From Amphirosellinia nigrospora (lineage: Eukaryota > Ascomycota > Sordariomycetes > Xylariales > Xylariaceae): a stretch of 64,000 nucleotides of DNA. Where the stretch lies: assembly GCA_004123355.1 (NCBI GenBank), contig SCHM01000002.1, forward strand, positions 5,243,569 to 5,307,568, given 5' to 3'. Both the position numbers and the translations under genes were made by a program. Each line of letters begins with the position of its first letter. The first letter of the stretch is position 1. A model generated the notes under the pieces. That model was given only the letters and a program-made list of their open reading frames with translations, was not told the DNA's origin and searched no databases. This document shows positions 1 to 10,018 of the stretch, piece after piece.

Positions 1-302
1 GCAATTGCCCTATCGAATTGCTGCCCAGTGAGGCCACTAACTTCTTCTGCAAGATGTGGATGCCCAAGTTTGTCCAAGACGTCGTAAATCCAGCGCAATT
101 CGACAGCATCATTGTTCTAGCAACTACAGCCACAAACGGCCGAGAAAACTTCCCAGTGGGAATTCTACCGACACTTGGAGCGACACCAGATTGGCATAAC
201 TCGCCCCTCAAAGAAGTCGAAAATACACGCGGTGCAACGGGATCTGATTCCGCAACTTGGTATGCACAGCGCGTAGATGTGCGTGTGAAAGCGGTTGATT
301 AG
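1..302 (+). CDS. 3' end of an unidentified protein-coding gene (partial)
   Basis: An open frame runs from the first codons of the window (frame beginning at base 3) to a TAG at 300-302, about 99 codons, with no internal ATG that looks like a natural start. The gene therefore begins outside the window. The translation has a soluble, mixed composition (FFCKMWMPKF, TATNGRENFPVGILPTLG, DSATWYAQRVDVRVKAVD) and no membrane segment or metal motif. I do not recognise the family. The last 40 residues are Asn/Thr/Ser-rich and end in a short basic strand-like stretch. Coding status is inferred only from open frame length and balanced composition. Confidence 0.45.
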   Translation, partial: NCPIELLPSEATNFFCKMWMPKFVQDVVNPAQFDSIIVLATTATNGRENFPVGILPTLGATPDWHNSPLKEVENTRGATGSDSATWYAQRVDVRVKAVD

Positions 303-2905
303 TCTTTGACTGACTAGCACATGATTGTTGATGTAACATCATTTCGCCGACCTTGAAAGGATGGAATGTATGAACTCTATTACACATTACTTATGCGCAC
401 GGGTTGCTGATTGAGAGTTTCTTCTAGTCAAATAAGAATAGAATGAAGGTGAAGGCTGTGGCACATGACAAAATCGCGAGTGGTAGAGGGGATTGGACTT
501 CCCTCCCTGACGAATACTCTACTCAGGTATAACAATGGAGGGCTGGTTGACACGTTGCATGCTTTTTCAAATCAAAATGTTATTTTTCTAATGCCCCCAT
601 AAAACTTCTCCTTGGTGACTGTTGCAACCACGAATAGTACAGGAGCTTGCGGGAGAAAAATCTTTACTAAGCCAGAAGTCCAGACGGACAATTATAGTTG
701 TGTGTATCACACGCACCAATATCTAGGTTGCTGCCGAGTGTAACATTTATACGTGGCCTTAACTATTTGGTTACCCCGACTTCCGAGACAACAAGAATAA
801 AAAAGGAAGATATTACAAAGCCTGTAGAATGTGTACATTCGAAACCTCCCACTTCGAATAGTTTGAGGGAATCAACATTATAGCCCCCTTAACTCTATTG
901 AAGACTCTAATTTCAATTGTTTTCCCAGCCATTCAACAGAGAGTTCCGAGTTACGCGGATCATCTATATTAATCCATTTGCAGCGTATTATTTATCTTAG
1001 ATTAATAATACTCGACTTGCACTACGTGTTACACGGATCTCGAACGCAGCTCGCTTAAAACTACTCTAAGAGGCTGAAGCAGTCTTACGAAGATATCGTA
1101 AGTCTTGATCACTCATATAGCTAAAATATAACACCGAGACACATAGACTCCGACTACACGAGTCTACGGAGGTCCGTGAAGCTGTAGGGAGGATACGAGG
1201 AAGGATTTGAGCATATCTAGTCACCATCCAGTACCATTTCTTAGTCACGATAATTTCATAGGGAACAACGGAGTCACTTATTCGTCACGGAGAATTAATG
1301 GCGCTGCTAATACACCGTGAGCATTAACGGTATATATGAGCTCCACATGTTCACTACCTAGAACCTACCTATGTATATTGTTTGTATACCTAGCCCATAA
1401 TTACCTAATACCGTCTAGAGCCCCTCTGCCCGTATAGATTTGTAAACAATCACTGCACTTACCGGCAGGTGTGCACGTGGACGCGGGAATGGGGGGTGCC
1501 ATATTTCGAACTCCGCTCTGTGCCGGGATCAAATTGACGAATGAGGATTTTTGGCTGATGAATCTTAACTCAATCCAACCTAGCGCATCCGTTGACGAGA
1601 ATAGATATCATGGCACCTACTATGTCAAGTATAATTAGATGAGCGATCTATCCGCAGTTTCATCTTAATAACCTCGCTAATTCCCGTCACGGCAGCTAGC
1701 AGGATCTCGCTTGAGCGATGGAACAGATCAGAATTCGATTTGAGTAAATATCCGTATACGACTACATATTTGAATCAAGTTCAGCGAATACCCCGGCACA
1801 CCTTCCATAATTAGTGTACGGCACAGAATTTCAGTGCTAACTCGAGCTCGATCCACCAGGCCCGTCTACGCTAGGCAGCGAACATTCGCTACGAGGAGGG
1901 GTTTCTGTTTCTGTGAAGCCCAGTAACTAAGTAGCAAAGGTACTTGGATCAGCCATTTCCGGAAGAAGCCGGTTTCGTCGTATAATATCTCTTGGATCAC
2001 AATGATACTTTGCCTGGCGGAGCCTATAAACGTAGGTATAGTCTTACACTACACTAAATACCATGCCACTTCTTGGCGATGACCTACTTTGTACCTAGGC
2101 AGCCTTCTATGACTATTATTAGGTAAAGTTGTGCATACCGCGATCTTCCCGCTGGGTAAGCTAAGCATGGCTGACTACACTACTTCTGTGCGCACCCCTC
2201 CGCACCACGATTCCACCGACCGCGACGGAGGATTTGACGACGGAAACTAACAGATTCTTCTTGTCCGTCTATTCACGCGCCGTTTATCTGGTTCATCGTA
2301 GGGTTCAACGCCGACGAAGCACCGCCCTTCATCACTCTCCCCTTCCCTGCCTCCCCATTTATGGTAATCCAGACCCAGCCCGTCATCAAGCCGTCCAGTT
2401 ACTTAGCGACCTATCCACGATCGCATTGCACAGATCTAAGCTCGTTTAGCCTGCAAACTATATGCTAGCACTCCCAGCATAGCGTCAAATTTAGAACGAC
2501 ATCGCAAATACTTCCCCAGCTGATAAGTAGCTATAAGTGACCGGATGATTCTAACAGACGGAGGGCACGGGTGTTATATTTTTGCAGCCCGTCCGGGATC
2601 GACCCTTGCGCGCCTCAATTCCATACGCGCCCGTATGATGCCCGTTTGTCACTCGGATCATGAACAAGTTCGTCCGGATGATACAGACTGTCAATCATGT
2701 TCAAAGGACCAGCATCCGGACATTAGTCCTAGCTTCAATCAGTGCGCACGAAGAAAATACTTAAGCTAGAGTCCAGCCGCCTCATTGAGTATCAGTCCAC
2801 GTCCACCAGCCATCAACACAGCCGCCAGCATACATTTTCAAGACAACGGATTGTCCAGTACATCATCCAAGTTCGATTACAACTTCTTCAGGAGATATCA
2901 ACACC
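303..2905. other. gene-free spacer
   Basis: This 2.6 kb stretch of moderate to low GC has short random ORFs only (none above about 75 codons with protein-like composition). I see no tRNA, terminal repeats or recognisable transposon protein. Bases just before 2906 would contain the promoter of the FAD monooxygenase, but I see no clear TATA or CCAAT arrangement. Confidence 0.4.
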
Positions 2906-4250
2906 ATGAGCGGCTCTCCTTCGACGATTCGCGTCGCGATCATAGGCGGGGGCATCGCATCAGCGGCTCTATTGCGAGGACTTCTAAGGCACTCTCATGT
3001 TGCTGCTGATATATACGAATCGCAACCGTCTTTTAAAGCAGAAGGTCATACTATCACACTAACAGCCGCAGCTGAAGAAATTCTGCTCAGATTGGACCCT
3101 TCTTTAGATGACTGTCTCAGTCGGGCAGAGGCTGTTTACACTGCCACCGACACCAGAATCGCTACTGGCCGTATGCAGGGCAACTTGTCGACTCCCCGAC
3201 AATACAGGACTACAAGGAAAGAATGGTCGACCCGCAGAAGTTTTTGGACGAGTTGCTGAGAGGAACGCCGCCACGAATGATTCACACCAGCTCGCGAATA
3301 TCATCTATTACCGAGGTATCACCCGGGGGCGGCGTGATGCTGAACTTCGTAGGTGGGGCGCAAAAGAAGTACGATCTCGTAGTGGGCTCGGATGGCGTCC
3401 ATGGGATCACCCGGGAATTTGTACTTGGCCCCGACGACCCGGCCTTGAAGCCGCAGCACACCGGAGTTTGGAGACTCCCGATCAGGTCCCTTATAAAAAG
3501 GCAGTAGAGGCTATGGGGCCGGAGTTTCTCGACCCGCACAGGCCTTGCCAAACGTCGTGGATCGGCGATGGGACTTACTTGCAGCATGACTACATGGGTG
3601 CTGAAAAGGACGTTCACATCACCGCTTACGCCGTCCAAAACGAGTATTCTCCGGACTCATGGGCGAGTTTACTTACGCCAGAAGAGTTCGGCGCGGTTTT
3701 CGCCAGCATCCCACTGCCAGTATGCCGAGGCATGATAAACGTAAGTGGATTCGGGACTTGAGGCCCACTCGATTAACCGGGCGAGCGCTAATGCGAAGTA
3801 TCTCTAGTTGATACAAAGTCTCTATACGGTTCAAATAACTGGAATTTCCTACATGCAACACAAGCCAGCGCGAACTTACGTCACAAGGAATGCGGCTCTG
3901 ATAGACGATGCTGCTCATTCCGTGCTAGCTGTTCGCGGGGTCAACGCCCTCGTTGGATTGGAAGAGGCTTACATACTCAGTATGCTGCTCAGCCGGGCAA
4001 CATCAACGATGGCGATACCGGCAGCTTTGCAAGCATTTGATCATGTGTGTCGACCCAGAGCCGAAGAAGCCGGTCAGCATACCATTCAATGCGGGTTGGT
4101 TACCATTGGAGGGATCAGGAAGTCGGTCTTGATCCTTATCTTATGGGACCTCGTCTTCAGTACCACTGGCACGTTCTCAAGGAGTCAAGGATCGAGGCGC
4201 AGCAAATAGCTGCCATCCGGCTTATGGATCAGTTATTAATGCAACACTGA
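2906..4250 (+). CDS. FAD-dependent monooxygenase, salicylate-hydroxylase-like (frame-broken)
   Basis: This is a group A flavoprotein monooxygenase of the kind that hydroxylates aromatic rings using NAD(P)H and O2. The N-terminus VAIIGGGIASAALLRGLLR (residues about 9-27) is the Rossmann GxGxxG FAD site. A central block DLVVGSDGVHGITREFV matches the DG motif (second NADPH/FAD contact). Near the C-terminus ALIDDAAHSVLAVRGVN aligns with the GDAAH motif that binds the FAD ribityl/pyrophosphate. Here the first Gly is Asp. An intron fits at 3741-3807 (GTAAGT...CTCTAG), joining GMIN to LIQSLYTVQITG. The reading frame changes near 3200-3225, 3490 and 4080, so no single ORF covers the protein. Either these are sequence errors or the gene is decaying. 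The expected length of about 430 residues fits the span. Substrate cannot be told. Confidence 0.75.
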
Positions 4251-5297
4251 AACATGCAGAAGTGCGTATTCTATTAAAGTACTTCGTTTCATATCTGCAG
4301 GCAGGAACGAAGTTCGGACGGGTTCCATTGGCGTCTTTTTCGGAGTTTTATGGACACATACATAGAGATAACGTGCATGAAGTTAACATTCACAAGCGCA
4401 CTGCTATTGTTGACATCCAGGGCAAATTATTATGATGTATGTATTTCTATAAACATATATGTTCATCGGTTTAGCACATGGACTGGGTACTGGCCGGTGA
4501 ATTTTTTCCTTTTTTTTTTTTTTGCAACTTTATTTTGTCACGGCAAGTCATATATATTAAAGGCATCGATTTTAATCTGTCTCACTTTAATAGAGAGTCT
4601 GATACATAGGGTTTGAATCTAAGTTTATTTAATACGATGTTTTATACCACCATATTTTCTTAATCGTAGTTCAGTAAGGAATTATAAACATAATATTTTA
4701 AACATTTAGTAATGCAATGAAACGTTTCGAGAGTCTACTAACTATGTTAAGTTTTATTAACATCATTTAACCCATAAAAAGTAAGGAGTGGCCATCTAAT
4801 GTTTGATCCTGCAAGAAACATGTGGTACTACGGCGGAATCTCCCATCCTATACATTAGTGTCATGAAGCCACGAAACCACGAACAGCTACCGCGTGAAGC
4901 CACAAAAAGATCATCTGTATAGCCAAGTAACGTCTACGAAGATAGTTTTAGAGACCCTCGCGCAATAACAAGTATAGATAAAGTACCCATATATCGCAGG
5001 GTCCCCTTGACAGGTAAAGTTTCAGCGCATCTCAGGCACAAGTAATGTGTCAATATTCCTTTTTCGGTTTGAATAATAATGACTTATCTGCTGTGATAAG
5101 TCAACATGCAACGAAAAGGTATTGTCGGAAGAGCTTGGAAGAATGATCAAATTAAGCTAATAAGCTCTATGGATGTCGAAGGGTTCGACCCCTGTTTAGC
5201 TTTCGCGGGAGATCTACGGCTTAATAGTTCCGCTTCGCTTTAAGTATATGATTTTTCCAATTTGACATAATTCCCTATCATCATATGACAACCCTAA
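4251..5297. other. AT-rich convergent spacer
   Basis: About 1 kb between two convergent genes. It holds a 14-base T run (4510-4523) and AT-rich sequence. At 5178-5193 a GGGTTCGACCCC string resembles a tRNA B box, but no cloverleaf can be drawn around it. No gene is supported. Confidence 0.4.
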
Positions 5298-5988
5298 CTA
5301 TTCGAACTGCAGCTTTAGTCCCTCTTCCTCCAAGGCCTTCCTAACCCGTCCGAGTGCTTCCACGCGTTGCACCAACTTTCCATACGCAGGATATTTTACC
5401 TTCATATCCATACGAGGAAAAGCCGCGCCCCATCCCCAAAGGACATAGAGGAAAATGTCGACGATCGTAAGGTGTTTGCCAACAGCATACTCCCTATCTC
5501 CAAACCTGTTGTCGATGAGCGCGTAGCTTCCCCCGATAGTCTTCAGCCCTTTCGCCTTGACAACGGGATACATATCCCTGTTACCCTCGACATAGCGTTG
5601 CGGTGCAGGTAGCGCCATATCCAGTCGAATGCAGGGTATCGGAAAGCCAGACCATCCACTGGGTGACGCGCACTCGACCTAGGCGGGTCACGGCCGAGCA
5701 TCGCCGCCCCGGCCTCCTTATCCGGGGCCAACAGGGCGATCATCGTCATGACGGCCAACTGTTCGGTGATGACCTCGCCGTCGACGATGAGGGCGGGCAC
5801 GTAGCCCCCGGGTTGACTTTGCGGAATTCGGGTTGGGTGAGTTTGCCGTCGACGCCCTCGAGCCCGTTATCCCCTCCTTGAAGCGCATCTCCACGGTTTT
5901 GAAGGGGATGCCGCCGAGGTGGCGGAGAAGAGCGAGTGAGGGCCAAAGAGCAGGCTCCGCGGACATAGTATAGAGTGATTTCAGACAT
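5298..5988 (-). CDS. glutathione S-transferase (frame-broken)
   Basis: This is a cytosolic GST that would conjugate glutathione to electrophiles. It begins MSEITLYYVRGACSLA, the typical first beta strand and active-site helix of bacterial/fungal GSTs in which Tyr or Ser/Cys contacts the thiol. Next come FKTVEMRFKEG and the glutathione-binding turn VPALIVDGEVITEQLAV (cis-Pro in VPAL, then the xxES/T-like position is TE). The C-terminal helical domain is clear: YVEGNRDMYPVVKAKGLKTI, then the N-capping motif VGKHLTIVDIFLYVLWGW and a final helix. Three frames are needed (changes near 5930, 5800 and 5600), so at least three single-base breaks occur in about 230 codons. It is convergent with the FAD monooxygenase, a pairing seen in aromatic detoxification, though nothing here proves a shared pathway. 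Confidence 0.8.
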
Positions 5989-7177
5989 CTTTGAAACGAT
6001 AGCTTGTATTCGCCTGGAGTGTGTGTTGCTGATAACGTTCCTGATCCCATGTCGTGGAAGCGCCCTATGGTATTTATATGTCTACATCTTCGTTTAGATG
6101 CGTATCGGTGTCATAAAATGAAGATGAAAAACCTCCCATACGCTTGTCTGAGCTACAGTATCAGAATGTTGTTGCCGTCGATTCAGATCCCCACAAGCGT
6201 CACTATTATTCGCTATGATTCCTAATCATCCCACTTACGACTCCGAAACTCCGACAATACACAAGGAACCTTATCCCACTTACCATCCGGTCAATAAGCA
6301 AAGCCGGCACGCTATGGGTTCTTTCTCGTAAAATTATTACCAAGGGCGAGAGAATGACGCCCGTGACAAGGCATATCCATACAAGTTCCAGGTATCAAAA
6401 GGCCACGGTCGCTTCATTGTTATTGAAGGGCGTAGCATACACAGGTTTAGGTGATCGTCGACAGTCAAACCCCGAGGAGAAGTGTTATTTGTATCAGAAG
6501 GCCATTGAATAGTGTTGTCAAACTGACCAATCAGCAGAGAAACACGATGAAGAGTGCTGTCAAACTGGCCAATCAGCGTGTCGACGATTCTTCTTTCCGA
6601 ATAGCGATTAGGTTTAAACACAATCACCAAATAAAGTAACATAACTTTTTTTCTTCAGATTTAATGATTATTCTATTAAATTTTTGATCAAATCCCGCGA
6701 GATATGTATCTCTTACTCAGGAAGACTACACGGTGGTTCGGTAAGAAGAGCAAATCTGGATGAAGAGCTGGGTTGATCTGGCTTTGATGTCAACTGAGTT
6801 AAGTATAGATAATTGTCATAGCCGTATTCTGATCGGTCTTAGGTACATTGATCTCATCGCAGAAGATATGAAAGGCTATCACACCACCTTCTGCCACAGC
6901 ACTATTTGAAGTTCTTCTCGCGATTTACGATTGCTCCATCTTGTGTTGTTTTCCGACAACATCGTCACAGTACTGTGCCACCAGGGAAGTCCAATTTCTC
7001 TATCCTGTCCTCGGGTTGTTGCCACCATTGGGCTGTCCCCCTTGGTTAGCCGGGAAGAAGTTATACGAACGTCTCAATACTTTATAATCAATCAACTTGT
7101 TTGCCTCTACGAATTCGGAGTCGGTCAGCATTACTCCTGGATCCCTCGCAAAACGCAAACGCATTGCCGCCCTCTGG
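5989..7177. other. spacer with a CCAAT-bearing direct repeat
   Basis: No gene is supported. The notable content is a pair of 25-bp direct repeats at 6511-6535 and 6553-6577 (separate entry). The stretch just above 5989 is the GST promoter side. The remainder is 3' flank of the UBC-F-box gene. Confidence 0.4.
6511..6577. repeat. two 25-bp direct repeats each carrying CCAATCA
   Basis: The 25-mers at 6511-6535 and 6553-6577 differ at only two positions (both purine or pyrimidine transitions), and each ends with CCAATCAGC. Start-to-start spacing is 42 bp, about four helical turns. CCAAT is the core of the fungal HAP/CBC binding site, so a promoter role is possible, but the nearest start codon on either side is more than 500 bp away. 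Confidence 0.6.
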
Positions 7178-9052
7178 CTAATGGCCGGCCTCGAATATCT
7201 CCTGGTCATGCTTATCGCGACAGTGTCCCTGAGCACCTTTGTGAAGTTCGCCGCGCGTGGGTATCTCCTGTAGACCCATTTCTCTCATGAAAGCTGGGAA
7301 GTTGTTGATCGTATGCAGACGTCGCACTTCGGCTGCGAGACGGCTAGCTGCGTCCCTCGGTGGCGCTCCGTAGCGGTCGAAGAGTTCGTCTCGTACTTGG
7401 ATCAGAGTTTTCTCATGAGATGCGCGCGCTGTGTGGCGAAAAAGCTCTGAGAACATGAGCAGTCTGTATGAGGTACGACTGCCCTGAAAGGTTTTATTTA
7501 GGCGGTATGCTGATACAGGATCTCTCTCCATGTATGATAGTTCGGCCATGCTGGCGCCCCTCCGGTCAAGAAGCCAGACGACGTTGCGAATGATTGCCTC
7601 TGTGATGATAGATTTGATAAGAGACTCGGTGACTTGGGTATCCGATATCACGAGAGCGATGAGAAGGTGTCCCAGGTTAGGACAATCCGTCTTCGACCTT
7701 TTGCCATCCTGGAAGTCTCGCAATAGTTTATTAGCTTGTTGAACGATAGCGGGTCTCTCCGCTGCCAAACACACAAGCAAGTGGAAGATGTGGAAGTAGG
7801 AATGTATAGCCTTCTCGGATGCATGCCGAAGCGTACTCTTCTTCGAATCTCCACTCTCGATTTTTTCTGCGTCCTGATTTAATCGAACGACAACATCATT
7901 CATCCAAGTGAATAGAACGTGTGCAGCAGGTGAGTTCGAAGATGATGGACTCTTGATTTTAAGTGTGATTTCAGACAAAGAGTGCTGAACATCTTCTCTG
8001 ACGCGGTTCCAGTGTCCTCTCGAGAGTGGGAGAGGAACCCAATGGTCGAATCGTAGATTGTGGATCGAGTGGCGGACACCCAGATACAAATATGCTTCCT
8101 CGGAGATCAGGTCAAACTCGGAAGAGACTTGTCCTCTGTTGACTATGACCCCAACGCCGAGTTTTGCTGATGCAAACCCTTTTTTTAGGCAGAAGCATTG
8201 TAGCTCACGCTTCCGAATAACTTCAAAGTCCCGAACAAGCTCACTGATTTTAGGCCATGCACGAGCGAGGCTGGCTAGATGCTCCCACTCCTCTATCCTC
8301 TCGATTATCAGAAGAAGAATTTCATTGGGTATCTGGGTGATGTTCGACTCGACATGACGAGTTCTCCCAGTGCTAGTTGACGTTATCTTCAACTTTCTTA
8401 AGCTCTCTTCCACGTGGTTGAGTACGAGAGAGGGCACCGAGCTTGATTGAGCGTCAGACATAATACCACGTTGGATCGCAGGCCATGCAGCAGGATTATG
8501 ATCAACACACGCATCAAAGCTCGTCGGTTGGGGAGGACTCTTGTTTCGTCGTGGCTCAGTCTTCATCCCGAATCGACATTTTGTACATGTGTATTCGTCC
8601 AAACACCGATTAGACGATTCCTGGTATATGGTAAGATCCTGCTTCCTTGTGGAATGCTCCTGCTCCAAACTCTCGCTATCGAAGAAGCTCAGTAGCTGAA
8701 TAGCGATTCCCTTAAGCGTGTATGCCGGAGTATACTCCTCTCCACGATTCAGTATGGTGGCACAGATAAAGCTGCCATAAACGTTAGGGTGATGGATCGA
8801 GGAGTCCATGGAAACATAAAGAGGTTCCGTAGGGTAAAAGTCCGAAAATTGTAGGCTCAGGTGTAAGGGAGGGTAGTGATCAGGGTATAGTACCAGGCAA
8901 GCCCTACGGATATCGTCCTCGCTTGGGTGAAGAGCTATCTTGGGATATGGTTTCGTAACGAGCTCGTGAATATCCGAAAGAAGGCGTTGATGGCGAAGCT
9001 CCTTTTTGATCTCTGCATCTGCCACCGAACGAGCAAGGGGAGAGGCCGACAT
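7178..9052 (-). CDS. UBC-fold (E2-like) plus F-box fusion protein, 624 aa
   Basis: A single intact 624-codon frame. Residues about 20-125 read as a ubiquitin-conjugating fold: helix 1 (KELRHQRLLSDIHELV), the strand LHLSLQFSDFYPTEPLYV, then HPN (88-90) and GSFICATIL with a Cys at 97, where E2 enzymes have HPN...ICLDIL, and finally YTPAYTLKGIAIQLLSFF for the W-PA-T helix. A Cys-rich linker (CLDEYTCTKC, 150-159) follows. An F-box-like segment begins at about 239 (QIPNEILLLIIERIEEWEHLASLARAWPKISELV). The remaining roughly 340 residues are helical and unrecognised. The HPN and a Cys suggest the E2 core may be active, but the region around Cys97 departs from consensus. By analogy the F-box would dock Skp1/SCF while the UBC part contributes ubiquitin transfer. 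That role is inference. It is the longest unbroken frame in the first 28 kb. Confidence 0.75.
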   Translation of the reverse strand: MSASPLARSVADAEIKKELRHQRLLSDIHELVTKPYPKIALHPSEDDIRRACLVLYPDHYPPLHLSLQFSDFYPTEPLYVSMDSSIHHPNVYGSFICATILNRGEEYTPAYTLKGIAIQLLSFFDSESLEQEHSTRKQDLTIYQESSNRCLDEYTCTKCRFGMKTEPRRNKSPPQPTSFDACVDHNPAAWPAIQRGIMSDAQSSSVPSLVLNHVEESLRKLKITSTSTGRTRHVESNITQIPNEILLLIIERIEEWEHLASLARAWPKISELVRDFEVIRKRELQCFCLKKGFASAKLGVGVIVNRGQVSSEFDLISEEAYLYLGVRHSIHNLRFDHWVPLPLSRGHWNRVREDVQHSLSEITLKIKSPSSSNSPAAHVLFTWMNDVVVRLNQDAEKIESGDSKKSTLRHASEKAIHSYFHIFHLLVCLAAERPAIVQQANKLLRDFQDGKRSKTDCPNLGHLLIALVISDTQVTESLIKSIITEAIIRNVVWLLDRRGASMAELSYMERDPVSAYRLNKTFQGSRTSYRLLMFSELFRHTARASHEKTLIQVRDELFDRYGAPPRDAASRLAAEVRRLHTINNFPAFMREMGLQEIPTRGELHKGAQGHCRDKHDQEIFEAGH

Positions 9053-10018
9053 AGTTGCACTTCGCGGGTGAATTCGTATGTATCAACAGAAAGGTATCTG
9101 AGTAGTTAGGAACCTCAATATTACCTAAACAAATATTTGCCGAAAAGCAATCCGATAGGTCCTGTAAGAATGATAAGAACGATTTACTTTTCTCAGGTCT
9201 TATAGAGAAAGAAAGAAACCGAATGCTGAAGACAGCAATTTCTCCCCGCCCTTAAATAGGAAAAAAGCGCGAGTGATTCGGTTGCCTAGCCTACTCTCAA
9301 TTCACGTAGCAACCAAAGACAGCATGTTTCAATCAACGGATCAAGCAGTACATTGCCATAGATCACAGCCTCAATACTAGTAATGCGTAGCCGTCCTGAC
9401 TCACTACGGTGAAGCCTCTTAGTGCTTGGCGGCTAGAACTAGTACCTGCCCAATTGCCCTTTTCAGCTCGCCGTGGTACCTATCAGTTGCGCAATTAGAC
9501 GGTAATGCGCTAAGACACCAAAACAAAAAGAATATTAAATGCACTCGAAAACAAATTAAAAATATCGTGACATCACCCCTGTGGGTCTTACATAATCTGA
9601 AATATTACTTAAAGAAGCGCTAGAAAACCTAGTATAGGGGTGCTTTAAATATCTACCCCAAAATAGAAATTATGCCAGAGCACCGCTCTCAATGTGTAGG
9701 CTAACAACTCCTTTCTACAGCGAGGCCGACTGAGAGTTAGATGAGTTGTCACTTTTCTCAGAGCATAGAATTAGGAGACGTACAGATTAACAGGATTATT
9801 ACAATCAGATAACACGGTATCCAAGCTCAAGTAGGTCATTTTATTTAAAAACAGAGTAAACTTTCCCCGCAAGCAGGGAATATAGTATATCTAATCTACA
9901 AACAAATTTTAAACGCCCTGGAAACAATAAACATTTAAACATCTAAACATAAAACAGCAACACCCCAGCGCGTCTATAGCGAATCAAAAGACAACAAGAA
10001 CGGGCCGATGCACCTGGC
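9053..10018. other. intergenic region, AT-rich
   Basis: This is the 5' side of the UBC-F-box gene and 3' side of the repeat-tailed gene. From 9500 to 9950 it is strongly AT-rich with several short A tracts. No ORF has protein-like composition and there is no RNA gene. Confidence 0.4.

Noticed and set aside
5178-5193. B-box-like GGGTTCGACCCC
   Set aside because: No A box or cloverleaf around it.
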